The position numbers and the translations under genes were made by a program. A DNA stretch of 64,000 nucleotides from Jiulongibacter sediminis (GTDB lineage: Bacteria; Bacteroidota; Bacteroidia; Cytophagales; Spirosomataceae). Each line of letters opens with the position of its first letter. The stretch's first letter is position 1. The notes under the pieces are model-generated. The model had not been told where the DNA came from. It worked only from the letters and a program-made list of their open reading frames with translations, and ran no database searches. This document shows, in pieces, positions 6,586-15,377 of the stretch. The stretch lies in contig NZ_LGTQ01000005.1 in assembly GCF_001306455.1 (NCBI RefSeq), forward strand, positions 1 through 64,000, in the 5' to 3' direction.

Positions 6586-8679
6586 TTATCTTACCTTTAA
6601 AACCTGTCCTACACTAATCGTGTTACTGCTCAGGTTATTGAGTGATTTTAGCTGGGCCACACTGATATCATTTCGTTTAGCAATACTGAAAAGCGTATCT
6701 CCTTTTTTCACAGTATAGCTAAAGGCTGATGTTGCTGGTTGACTATTACCACCATCAGATACTTTCAGACGTTGGCCTACAGAAATATCTGTTCCGGAAA
6801 GACTGTTCCATCGCTGAATACTGGAAACTGTAGTTCCATATAACTTTGATATGGAGTATAAGGTTTGTCCTCTGCTTACCGTATGATATTCAGCCCGTGA
6901 TGGACTAGGTTCTACCGCTTGACTGGAAACTGAACGACTGATGGTTGTTTGCTGCGACTTTGGGTCGGCACTTACGATTAACTCCTGGTCATATTGCAAG
7001 ACAGAAGATGAGGTCATATTATTCAAGTTTCTCAACTCTTCAACACTTAGACCGTACTTTCTGGCAAGTGAAAATAAAGTTTCACCCTGCTGAACTCGGT
7101 GAGTTGTACCCATTGAGGCAGCTTTTGTCGTTGTTTCTGGTTGCGGTTTGACAACTACTTTTTTAGACTCCTTTGGAGTGGTCTCCATTTTCGTGACCAC
7201 TGGTTTTTCTTCCTCAATGAAACCCTCTTCTTCATTTTTCTCAACAGTAGGAGTAGGCTTCATAACTGCCGGCTTTTCGGTATTCAGATTTGGCTTATCT
7301 AAAGGCATCTCATTGACCTCTTTTTGCCTTTCATAGCTTGAAGCGATCGGAAGATCAGGCTTGTTTTCCTCTTGAGGAAGAGCTTGTTTTATAATTTCGA
7401 CAGGCTTGTTTTTAGGTCTTTTACCCTGAATCCAAACTACCCGGCCAGGTTGAAGCTGCTCAACAGTCTTCAATCTGTTATATTTTAAAACCTTCTTCAG
7501 TCTAATTCCATACATCTGAGAAACATCCCAAAAAGATTGATCAAGACCTGCGGTATGGAACTCGACAGGGGCCTTGTTTCCTTTCTTTTGAAGGTAATAA
7601 ACCTTCCCGGTTTTAATCATATCCCGGTCTGTAAGGTCATTAAACTTCAAAAATTCTTTTAGAGGAACTCTCCCTTTTTTTGCCAGCTGAGCTGCTTCAT
7701 CACCCGGCTGAGCTAAAATTCCGGCCTTGCCATTAATTTCATATAAAATAGGTTCATCATCAGAAGTAGTTGTAGCCGTAATTCTTCTTAGAATCGGGTA
7801 ACCCTTATCGGTAATTGTGAGATCTTGACGTTGGTTAATTTTGAGCATAACTTCGTCAGCTCTTTCGGCATTTACAGGAACAACCACGTTATAATTAGTG
7901 CCTGCCGGTATAGCCGGAGCATACAGCCATGCATTATAACTTCTCAATTCGCTTAAATCGACCGTAAGCTCTACCGCAATTTCAGCCAGTGATTTTGAAT
8001 GAGTAGGGTAGATAACAAGTTTTCTTGGTGAATTTTTAAGACGGTTTAAGCGATACTCAAAGGCAATTCGGTGAGCAAGAGCCTTTATTAAATATTCTGG
8101 TGTGTTTTTGTCAAATTTTACTTCACTGGCGTAAGACCAGTTATCAGGAATTTCCTTTCCGGCACCAGTGGGCCCCTGATTGTATGCATAAATACAGGAG
8201 AGCCAGTTTTTGAAGATAATATTATTCTTTTTGAAGTACTTGGCGGCAGCACGGGTACTTTCAAAAATGTACTTTCTTTCATCTACTTCGCGATTCATTT
8301 TAAGACCTAATTCAGCAGCAGTAGGCTCCTTAAATTGCCAGAAACCCACAGCTCCTGAACTTGACAAAGCATCGGGCATAAGATTACTTTCCTGAACCGC
8401 CAGATATTTTAGGTCATCAGGTACACCCTCTTCTTCTAAAATGGATTCAATGATTGGAAAATACCATTGCATTCTTTCCAATTTAGCGTCCAGATAAGAG
8501 TTTTCCGGTGTGAGTAAATTGAGAATAAGATTGTCAACTTTGCTTTTCGTCTGATCATCAAGACTGACTATGACATTAGCAAATTCTACTCTTGAAGGAG
8601 CCTCAGGCAGGCTGTATTGTGATTGACCTAAGGCAGTGAACGAAATAAAAGTGATGAGGAAAGCAGTCAATCTTTTCAT
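6586..8679 (-). CDS. LysM-containing lytic transglycosylase (MltD-like)
   Basis: 697 residues from ATG 8679, which begins a signal peptide (MKRLTAFLITFISFTALGQ). The SLT domain spans about 60-230: catalytic Glu97 lies in VQESNL, followed by SGAVGFWQF and the AYNQGP motif (AYNAG in most relatives). Two degenerate LysM-like segments lie in the middle. A Pro/Glu/Lys-rich linker then leads to three good LysM repeats at the C-terminus, each with a GETLFSLA, GQTLYSIS or GDTLFSIA core. It should cleave peptidoglycan glycan strands in the periplasm, with the LysM repeats anchoring it to the wall. The longer frame to 8844 overlaps the upstream gene and lacks a sensible N-terminus. It follows the methyltransferase with a four-base gap and ends at a strong terminator. 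Confidence 0.9.
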   Translation of the reverse strand: MKRLTAFLITFISFTALGQSQYSLPEAPSRVEFANVIVSLDDQTKSKVDNLILNLLTPENSYLDAKLERMQWYFPIIESILEEEGVPDDLKYLAVQESNLMPDALSSSGAVGFWQFKEPTAAELGLKMNREVDERKYIFESTRAAAKYFKKNNIIFKNWLSCIYAYNQGPTGAGKEIPDNWSYASEVKFDKNTPEYLIKALAHRIAFEYRLNRLKNSPRKLVIYPTHSKSLAEIAVELTVDLSELRSYNAWLYAPAIPAGTNYNVVVPVNAERADEVMLKINQRQDLTITDKGYPILRRITATTTSDDEPILYEINGKAGILAQPGDEAAQLAKKGRVPLKEFLKFNDLTDRDMIKTGKVYYLQKKGNKAPVEFHTAGLDQSFWDVSQMYGIRLKKVLKYNRLKTVEQLQPGRVVWIQGKRPKNKPVEIIKQALPQEENKPDLPIASSYERQKEVNEMPLDKPNLNTEKPAVMKPTPTVEKNEEEGFIEEEKPVVTKMETTPKESKKVVVKPQPETTTKAASMGTTHRVQQGETLFSLARKYGLSVEELRNLNNMTSSSVLQYDQELIVSADPKSQQTTISRSVSSQAVEPSPSRAEYHTVSRGQTLYSISKLYGTTVSSIQRWNSLSGTDISVGQRLKVSDGGNSQPATSAFSYTVKKGDTLFSIAKRNDISVAQLKSLNNLSSNTISVGQVLKVR

Positions 8680-8683
8680 AATT

Positions 8684-9322
8684 CTATTTTTTTCTGGTAA
8701 CAAAAAGTCCGTCCCGGAATGGGAGAAGGATTTTTTCAGTTCTGGTGTCATTCTTAACTTTTTGATTGAATTCACGTAAGTACTTTGTTTTTTTGTCATT
8801 TTGAGTGGAGTCAAAGACTTTTCCATCCCACAAGACATTGTCACTCAATATCAGGCCTCCGCTACGTACTTTATCGATGACCAAGTCATAATAGAGACCA
8901 TAATTCAGTTTGTCAGCGTCTATAAAGACGAGGTCAATTGGAGTTTCTATCTCGGGAATAATTTCTGCAGCTTTTCCAATTCTCAATTCTATTTGATCAG
9001 TCAACCCCGCTTTCGAAATGTTGGCATTTGCCAAAGTTTCAATCTCCTCATTATAGTCAATGGTAAGAAGGCGTCCGTTTTTCTTCAGGCCTTCGGCCAA
9101 ACAAATGGCAGAATACCCCGTGTAGGTTCCGATTTCAAGAATAAATTCTGGCTTTATCAAATGAGAGATCATTGACAAAAGGCGACCTTGAAAATGGCCG
9201 GAAAGCATTCTTGGCTGCATTACATTGGCATGCGTGTCTCTGTTTATTTCCTGTAAAACAGCAGGTTCAGAGTCACTTAAGGCTTCGCAGTAAGCCTCAG
9301 CATCTGGATTAATTATTAGCAT
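8684..9322 (-). CDS. SAM-dependent O-methyltransferase, COMT/TrmR-like
   Basis: 212 residues of the class I methyltransferase family 3. Motif I is ILEIGTYTGYSAICLAEGL (about 61-79), the acidic loop is LLTIDYNEE (near 84-93), and VFIDADKLNYGLYYDL (about 131-146) holds the metal-binding aspartate. Members methylate catechols, or tRNA wobble uridine derivatives in the TrmR branch. The sequence does not settle which. It is the first gene of a two-gene unit with the transglycosylase. Confidence 0.85.
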   Translation of the reverse strand: MLIINPDAEAYCEALSDSEPAVLQEINRDTHANVMQPRMLSGHFQGRLLSMISHLIKPEFILEIGTYTGYSAICLAEGLKKNGRLLTIDYNEEIETLANANISKAGLTDQIELRIGKAAEIIPEIETPIDLVFIDADKLNYGLYYDLVIDKVRSGGLILSDNVLWDGKVFDSTQNDKKTKYLREFNQKVKNDTRTEKILLPFRDGLFVTRKK

Positions 9323-9420
9323 AGCACGTTTATGTACAGCAAATTAACTGCTTATAATTAGCTTTTGCAAATGTTTGTTTGTATTAAAAGTTCAGAAATA
9401 ATTGAAAAAAATGAACATTT

Positions 9421-9450
9421 AAAAAGACTGTTTTTGAGACAGCCTTTTTA
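9421..9450 (-). terminator. Intrinsic terminator of the rimP-nusA-infB operon
   Basis: A hairpin with CTGT/ACAG at the loop and an A/T-rich lower stem with one A-C mismatch. The minus strand ends in a T-run. It lies five bases after the infB stop codon. Confidence 0.7.
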
Positions 9451-9454
9451 AAGT

Positions 9455-12298
9455 TTATTTCAGCGAGCGTTTAATCTCACGGATTTCGTAAGATTCAATG
9501 ATATCTCCAACCTGAAGGTCATTGAATTTCTCAATATTAATACCGCACTCATATCCGGCTCTCACTTCGCCTACATCGTCTTTGAAACGTTTAAGTTGAG
9601 CAATCTTCCCGTCATGCAAAACAATACCTTCACGAATCACTCGAACGCTATTCTGACGTTTCACATAGCCATCGAGTACGTAGCTACCGGCGATTGTTCC
9701 GATTTTAGAGATCTTGAAGATTTCTCTTACTTCGATATTACCAGTAATTACTTCTTCTTCGGTCGGTGCTAACAGACCTTCCATAGCATCTTTGATCTCA
9801 TTGATGGCATCGTAGATGACTGAGTACAGTCTTATTTCAATTTCTTCTGTATCAGCAATTCTTCGTGCATTTGCGGAAGGTCTCACCTGGAAACCTAGAA
9901 TAATCGCATCTGCGGCACTGGCCAAAAGAACATCAGACTCAGAAATTTGTCCTACCCCTTTGTGAATAATTTTCACCTGAACTTCGTCAGTTGAAAGTTT
10001 AAGAAGGGAATCAGAGAGAGCTTCTACTGAACCATCCACGTCACCTTTCACTATGACACTGAGTTCTTTAAATGAACCTATTGCCTTTCTTCTACCAATC
10101 TCATCTAGTGTGATGTGACGTTTGGCTCTGATACTTTGCTCACGAATGATTTGTTCACGTTTGTTGGCGATTTCTCTGGCCTCACGGTCAGACTCCATTA
10201 CATTAAACTTATCACCCGCCTGAGGAGCTCCTGGTAAACCAAGAATTTGAACCGGAGTTGATGGACCTGCGGTTTTGATTCGCTCACCTACATCGTTGAT
10301 CATGGCTCTTACACGACCGAAATATTGACCGGCAAGAATGATGTCGCCTACGTTCAAAGTACCTGCTTCTACCAGAATGGTTGAAACATAACCTCTTCCT
10401 TTGTCGAGAGAGGCTTCGATTACAGCCCCATTAGCTTTTCTGTCAGGGTTAGCTGTCAACTCAAGCAATTCAGCTTCCAGAAGTACTTTGTCAAGAAGTT
10501 CGTCAATACCAATTCCGGTCTTCGCTGAAACTTCCTGCTCCTGGTACTTACCACCCCATGATTCCACAAGAATATTCTCTTTTGAAAGATCTTCTCTGAT
10601 TTTATCAGGGTTGGCACCCGGCTTATCGATTTTGTTCAGAGCAAATACGATAGGCACATTAGCATTTTTGGCGTGGTTAATGGCCTCACGCGTTTGAGGC
10701 ATCACTGAGTCGTCTGCAGAAATTACAATAATAACCACATCAGTTACCTTGGCTCCACGAGCACGCATAGCGGTAAAGGCTTCGTGACCCGGTGTATCAA
10801 GGAAAGTTACGGACTTGCCTTTATTTTCACCTTCCTGAACTTCTACGTTGTAGGCACCAATGTGCTGGGTGATTCCACCAGCCTCACCACTGGCAACTTT
10901 TGTAGTTCTGATGTAGTCAAGTAAGGATGTCTTACCGTGGTCAACGTGACCCATGATCGTAACGATAGGAGCACGCGGCTTCAGGTCTTCCTCGTCATCT
11001 ACAATTTCAAGGTTGTCTGCCTGAATTTCCTCTTCAGCAGAGATAAACTCAACCTCATAATTGTATTCCATCGCTATCAACTGAATTGATTCAGCATCAA
11101 GACGTTGATTGATAGAAACGAACATGCCTAATTGCATGCAAGTTGAGATAACGTCATTGACAGAAACATCCATCATGGAAGCTAATTCAGAGGCAGATAT
11201 AAACTCTGTTACTTTAAGAATTGTGCTTTCTTCATTAACTCTTGCTTCGTCAAGCTCTGCCTGTTCCGCACGGGTTCTACGTTTCTCTCTTCTGTGTTTT
11301 GCACCAAAATCAGGACCTTTGGCCTTCATCTTGGCCATTGTAGCCTTGATGCTGTCTTTGATATCTTCCTGAGTAAGCTCTTCTTTTTGTCCTTTAGCAG
11401 GACCTTTTCCTTTGTTCTTATTATTACCCTTCTGGTTCTGGCTTCTTCCGCCACCGCCACCTTCGCTTTCTTTCTTTTTGAAATATTGCTGATCGGTGAT
11501 GTCGGTAAGGTTACCCAGACGGCTAACTCTTTTCCTTTTTCTTTTCTTTCGGTCTTCTTTAGACTCCGGTTTCTTTTCAACCGGCAATTCGATTTTGCCG
11601 AGTACTTTAAGGCCGGCAAGTTTATCTCCTTTAGCCTTAATAAGTTGATTTTCGGGCTCCTTGGCTTCTTCCTTCTTTTCTTCTTTTGGAGCCTCAGCTT
11701 TAGCTTCAGCCTTCTCTTCTTTTACAGGCTCTTTAACCTCTTCCTTCTCCTCAGCTTTCGGTGCTTCAGATTTGGCTTCTTCGGCTTTAGGAGCAGCTTG
11801 TTCTTTTACGGGCTCTTCTACCTTAACTTCTTCAGGTGCTGGAGCTGGCTTAGATTCCTGAACCGGTTCAGGAGCAGGAGTTTCTGCCTTTACTTCAGGC
11901 TTTTCCTCCTCAGGTTCAATTGATTTCGGAGCTGGCTTCTTGTCCAGATCAATTTTTCCGACAACTTTTGGCCCGGTTATGTTGTGTTCGAATTTAACCC
12001 GCTCTGGAGCTTTTTCTTCTTTTTTAACCTCAGGCTCTTCTCTGAAATAAAGAATATCTTCATCAGAGCTATGTGTTTTTGGCTTTTCAGAAGGTGATGC
12101 AGCCGCTGGGGCTGCTCCCAATAAGACGTTAGTGTCGTATTCTTTTTCAAGAACCTCGAGCAGGTCCGATCCAATTTTGGCGTTTGGTTTGCGGTCTATT
12201 TCATGACCCTTATTCACAAGGGTATCTACAACCTGAGTCCAGCTCACGTTCAGTTTCCTTGCCACAAGGTTCAATCGCATCTCAGTTGTTTCTGCCAT
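9455..12298 (-). CDS. infB: Translation initiation factor IF-2
   Basis: The GTPase that brings initiator tRNA to the 30S subunit and promotes subunit joining. At 947 residues it is long because of an expanded N-terminal region. Residues 1-60 are an IF2_N-like domain, and about 110-215 is an almost pure Lys/Glu/Pro/Ala stretch. A glycine run and basic linker follow near 280-300. The G domain contains [12 protein letters not shown] (G1), DTPGHEAF (G3) and NKIDKPGA (G4), followed by the two beta-barrel domains and the C-terminal C2 domain. The ATG at 12298 is followed by a normal IF2_N start. It is the last gene of the rimP-nusA-infB operon, 56 bases after nusA. Confidence 0.97.
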   Translation of the reverse strand: MAETTEMRLNLVARKLNVSWTQVVDTLVNKGHEIDRKPNAKIGSDLLEVLEKEYDTNVLLGAAPAAASPSEKPKTHSSDEDILYFREEPEVKKEEKAPERVKFEHNITGPKVVGKIDLDKKPAPKSIEPEEEKPEVKAETPAPEPVQESKPAPAPEEVKVEEPVKEQAAPKAEEAKSEAPKAEEKEEVKEPVKEEKAEAKAEAPKEEKKEEAKEPENQLIKAKGDKLAGLKVLGKIELPVEKKPESKEDRKKRKRKRVSRLGNLTDITDQQYFKKKESEGGGGGRSQNQKGNNKNKGKGPAKGQKEELTQEDIKDSIKATMAKMKAKGPDFGAKHRREKRRTRAEQAELDEARVNEESTILKVTEFISASELASMMDVSVNDVISTCMQLGMFVSINQRLDAESIQLIAMEYNYEVEFISAEEEIQADNLEIVDDEEDLKPRAPIVTIMGHVDHGKTSLLDYIRTTKVASGEAGGITQHIGAYNVEVQEGENKGKSVTFLDTPGHEAFTAMRARGAKVTDVVIIVISADDSVMPQTREAINHAKNANVPIVFALNKIDKPGANPDKIREDLSKENILVESWGGKYQEQEVSAKTGIGIDELLDKVLLEAELLELTANPDRKANGAVIEASLDKGRGYVSTILVEAGTLNVGDIILAGQYFGRVRAMINDVGERIKTAGPSTPVQILGLPGAPQAGDKFNVMESDREAREIANKREQIIREQSIRAKRHITLDEIGRRKAIGSFKELSVIVKGDVDGSVEALSDSLLKLSTDEVQVKIIHKGVGQISESDVLLASAADAIILGFQVRPSANARRIADTEEIEIRLYSVIYDAINEIKDAMEGLLAPTEEEVITGNIEVREIFKISKIGTIAGSYVLDGYVKRQNSVRVIREGIVLHDGKIAQLKRFKDDVGEVRAGYECGINIEKFNDLQVGDIIESYEIREIKRSLK

Positions 12299-12354
12299 AT
12301 ATCTTGGTTATCCGATTCTTTTTATTGGATTTGGTATCTACTAATATATTGATT

Positions 12355-13599
12355 CTATTCAAACTCTTTGTTCAGGATGTCCAATACATCCGTCACAGTT
12401 TCTTCTTCAAGTTCAGTTCTTCTTACAAGCTCTTCTTTAGTCAAAGCAAGCACTGATTTTGCTGTGTCAAGGCCAATTTTATGAAGCTCCTGAAGAATCC
12501 ACTCGTCAATTTCGTCAGTGAATTCCATCAAGTCAACATCTTCTTCGATGAAATCCTGTTCAATATCGCGGAAGACGTCAAGTTCCATTCCTATCAGTCT
12601 GCTGGCGAGTTTAATATTTAAACCACCACGACCAATTGCCAAAGACACCTGATCAGGCTTAAGGAATACTGATGCTCTTTCTCCGTTTTCGTCAATCTGA
12701 ACCGAGCTGATTTTTGCCGGGCTTAGTGCACGAGAAATTAGAAGTGGCATATTATCAGTCCATTGAATAACGTCAATGTTCTCGTTTTCCAATTCACGAA
12801 CAATACTGTGAATTCTGCTACCCTTCATACCCACACAAGCTCCCACAGGGTCAATTCTGTCATCAAATGACTCAACTGCTACTTTAGCTCTGTCACCCGG
12901 CTCACGAACGATTTTTTTCACAGAAATTAAACCGTCGAGAATCTCAGGAATCTCAAGCTCAAAAAGTCTCTCAAGGAATACCGGAGAAGTTCTCGACAAT
13001 AGAACACGTGGATTACCATTATTTAGTTCCGCCTTGTGAACCACACAGCGAATACTGTTTCCTTTCCTGAAACGATCTTTAGGGATTTGCTCAAATTTTG
13101 GCAAAGAAAGCTCATTGCCATCCTGATCAAGACAAATCACCTCACGACCAAGAATTTGATAAACCTCAACGGTAATAAGCTCACCAACCTGATCTTTGTA
13201 AAGGTCATACAACATTTCTTTCTCGAGGTCTTTAACCTTTTGAATTAATGTTTGACGTGCTGTCTGAACTACTCTGCGACCGAAGTCTTCAAGCTTAATT
13301 TCTTCAGCTACTTCTTCGCCTATCTCAAAGTCAGGTTCAATTTTCTTCGCTTCCGCCAATGGAATTTTGTCAAAATCCCAGATGTCCTCTGAATTGTCGT
13401 CCACAATTTCACGAGTACGCCACATTTCAAGGTCACCATTTTCGGCGTTCAGAATGATATCAAAGTTACTGTCGTCGTCAAATTTCTTACGAATCATTGT
13501 TCTAAGTACCTCTTCCAGGATAGAAATCATGGTAGGTCTATCAATGTTCTTTTCGCGGGCAAACTCCGCAAATGAAGCAACTAAATCTCCACTGTGCAT
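12355..13599 (-). CDS. nusA: Transcription termination/antitermination factor NusA
   Basis: 414 residues. The N-terminal RNA-polymerase-binding domain is about 1-125, S1 about 130-195, and the two KH domains about 205-345, with the GACVGMKGSRIHSIVREL and LAIGRGGLNIKLASRL loops. The C-terminal tail is acidic, with a helix-hairpin-helix-like WILQELHKIGLDTAKSVLALT. NusA modulates pausing, intrinsic termination and antitermination. It is cotranscribed with rimP and infB. A terminator-like hairpin in the operon leader makes NusA-dependent autoregulation a reasonable hypothesis. Confidence 0.97.
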   Translation of the reverse strand: MHSGDLVASFAEFAREKNIDRPTMISILEEVLRTMIRKKFDDDSNFDIILNAENGDLEMWRTREIVDDNSEDIWDFDKIPLAEAKKIEPDFEIGEEVAEEIKLEDFGRRVVQTARQTLIQKVKDLEKEMLYDLYKDQVGELITVEVYQILGREVICLDQDGNELSLPKFEQIPKDRFRKGNSIRCVVHKAELNNGNPRVLLSRTSPVFLERLFELEIPEILDGLISVKKIVREPGDRAKVAVESFDDRIDPVGACVGMKGSRIHSIVRELENENIDVIQWTDNMPLLISRALSPAKISSVQIDENGERASVFLKPDQVSLAIGRGGLNIKLASRLIGMELDVFRDIEQDFIEEDVDLMEFTDEIDEWILQELHKIGLDTAKSVLALTKEELVRRTELEEETVTDVLDILNKEFE

Positions 13600-13623
13600 A
13601 CGATTTGTCTGTTTCGTTTCTAT

Positions 13624-14085
13624 TTACTTGAAAGAAACCTGAACTACGGCTTCTTTTATCTCATCATATCCAAGCTCTACAGGCTCGGGTTTTGTTTTTT
13701 CTTTCTTCTTTTTGTCAGGCTGAATGGTAAATACATTTTCGCTTGCATTTACAAGTTCACCTTTTACTTCAGTACCATCTTTTTGAATCACTTTAAGCGT
13801 GCGTCCGATGTTTTTAACGAACTGCCTTGAAAGTTTTAGCGGATGGTCAATACCGGGAGAAGAAACTTCAAGCGTGTATGCATTGTCAATTTCTTCATCC
13901 AGAAGTTCACCAAGCTGCCTGCTGATGGTCGAGCATTCATCAATCAGGATACCTTCGTCAGTGTCAACTAATACCGTAATCTTCTGTTTGATTTTCGAGG
14001 TACTTACCTTTAAATCAACAAGATAGAATTTAGAGTCGGCAATAATGCCATCAATAATTCCGGTAATTTGCTCTGCTGTGATCAT
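13624..14085 (-). CDS. rimP: Ribosome maturation factor RimP
   Basis: 153 residues from ATG 14085 (MITAEQITGIIDGIIAD). A longer frame to 14166 would read through the leader hairpin and is rejected. The N-terminal alpha-beta domain carries the LEVSSPGIDHPL motif, typical of RimP, near 80-91. The C-terminal Sm-like domain carries a Lys-rich insertion (DKKKKEKTKPEP). It helps assemble the 30S subunit. Gene order rimP-nusA-infB is conserved across bacteria. Confidence 0.93.
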   Translation of the reverse strand: MITAEQITGIIDGIIADSKFYLVDLKVSTSKIKQKITVLVDTDEGILIDECSTISRQLGELLDEEIDNAYTLEVSSPGIDHPLKLSRQFVKNIGRTLKVIQKDGTEVKGELVNASENVFTIQPDKKKKEKTKPEPVELGYDEIKEAVVQVSFK

Positions 14086-14119
14086 TGCCAAAATGGTAAT
14101 AAACGAAATGTTGTGTAAC

Positions 14120-14145
14120 AAAAAAGGAGGATTGACGCCCTCCTT
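14120..14145 (-). terminator. Terminator-like hairpin in the rimP operon leader
   Basis: On the minus strand, stem AAGGAGG, loop GCGTCAAT and stem CCTCCTT are followed by further T residues. It lies between the predicted promoter (14164-14194) and the rimP ATG (14085), and no minus-strand gene lies upstream that it could serve. It looks like an attenuator, though a pure structural role cannot be excluded. The stem also contains an SD-like GGAGG. Confidence 0.6.
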
Positions 14146-14163
14146 AACACTCCAATTCTTCTG

Positions 14164-14194
14164 CAAAATTAGTCTAATATTTGGTTTTGCCCAA
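14164..14194 (-). promoter_or_regulatory. Promoter of the rimP-nusA-infB operon
   Basis: On the minus strand a -33 TTG (14194-14192) is followed after 20 bases by TAATTTTG (14171-14164), a full match to the TAnnTTTG box with good spacing. The predicted start near 14158 gives a leader of about 75 bases that contains the hairpin. Confidence 0.65.
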
Positions 14195-14282
14195 GTTTTG
14201 TCTTCAAATTTAAACTAATGATAAACTGGCAGAAAGAGTCCGGTATTTTAATTCTATCTTTCGGCGTGCATTCTTTTTTACT

Positions 14283-15377
14283 GTGCGATTTTTAAGAGAT
14301 TTTATCACCAAGTTTTTCTTTCTGCTGAATTTTCTGGCAGCTCTGTATGCCCTTCTGGTATTTCAGATTTCTTATGCTGCAGATATAAGACATTGGCTTG
14401 GTGGTTTTCTAATGCTCTCAATTCCGTTTGCCTTTGCCATAAATCTTTTTTTTCTCTTTACGTATGCTTTTTCACGTTCGTGGAAATTTGTGGTGTCACT
14501 GGTGGTACTCATTATTGGGTACCCACTGATGGAACGAACACTTAAGTTCTCTCTTCGCTCTGAAACAGAGCTGGGCGATCAAAGGCTTTCAGTGATGAGC
14601 TATAACGTGATGTATCTGAATCATGCAGATAGGTCAGATGATGGAAAAGCCTTGGCTGCAAGAATTAGCAATGACCTTGACACTCTCAGGGCTGATATAA
14701 AATGCTTTCAGGAAATAATGAACAGCCCTCAGGAACCCCTTTTTGATACCTTTGATCGCCTGAAAAAAGTGAATAAGCATTTCACGTATATGCACTCTGA
14801 AATTGACCCGAAAAGTGAATTTGGTGCTGTAGGCCTTGCCACTTTTTCAAAATATCCGATTGTAGCCAAAAAGGAGATTTCATGGAAAATCAATAATAAT
14901 GGTGTCCTGATAACAGATATAAAGGTCAAAGAGGATACTGTCAGGGTGTTTAACCTGCAGTTTAAATCTATGGGTATACGGGTTCAAAAGGCGATTACGG
15001 CGGATGAAATTAAACGGAAACAGGAAGCACGTAATATTCTGAGCCAACTTAAATCTGGTTTTGAGGATCGTGCTCTTCAGGTAGACCAGGTGGAGGAATT
15101 AATAAAGGAAAGTCCTTATCCTGTTATTTTGGCCGGTGATTTTAATGAATTGCCATATGGGTATGCCTATGGCCGAGTTAGAAAAGAGCTGGCAAATGCA
15201 TTTGAAGAAGCCGGTTTTGGATTTGGTTTTACCTATCACAAGCTACCCAGTTTCATCAGAATTGATAATATCTTTTTTGACTCGGATAAATTTGAAGTAC
15301 TAAACTTCAAAACCTTTAACGAGCTCAAAGGTTCTGATCATTATCCAATCAAGGCAAGTCTCAAAATTAGAAACTAG
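14283..15377 (+). CDS. Membrane-anchored endonuclease/exonuclease/phosphatase family protein
   Basis: 364 residues. Three hydrophobic N-terminal segments (about 8-30, 36-60 and 67-85) anchor it in the inner membrane. The rest is an EEP fold: VMSYNVMYLN, KCFQEIM (metal-binding Glu), LAGDFNELP, RIDNIFF and SDHYPIKASL are the ordered catalytic motifs. The family includes nucleases, inositol-phosphate and sphingolipid phosphodiesterases, so the substrate is open. No ATG is available; the start is GTG at 14283. It is divergent from rimP and overlaps nadE tail to tail by four bases. Confidence 0.85.
   Translation: MRFLRDFITKFFFLLNFLAALYALLVFQISYAADIRHWLGGFLMLSIPFAFAINLFFLFTYAFSRSWKFVVSLVVLIIGYPLMERTLKFSLRSETELGDQRLSVMSYNVMYLNHADRSDDGKALAARISNDLDTLRADIKCFQEIMNSPQEPLFDTFDRLKKVNKHFTYMHSEIDPKSEFGAVGLATFSKYPIVAKKEISWKINNNGVLITDIKVKEDTVRVFNLQFKSMGIRVQKAITADEIKRKQEARNILSQLKSGFEDRALQVDQVEELIKESPYPVILAGDFNELPYGYAYGRVRKELANAFEEAGFGFGFTYHKLPSFIRIDNIFFDSDKFEVLNFKTFNELKGSDHYPIKASLKIRN

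Noticed and set aside
11294-11923. A 209-codon plus-strand reading frame opposite infB
   Set aside because: It lies across the Lys/Glu-rich region of IF-2, where low-complexity codons leave the other strand open. The protein is all Phe/Leu/Ser with no fold signature.
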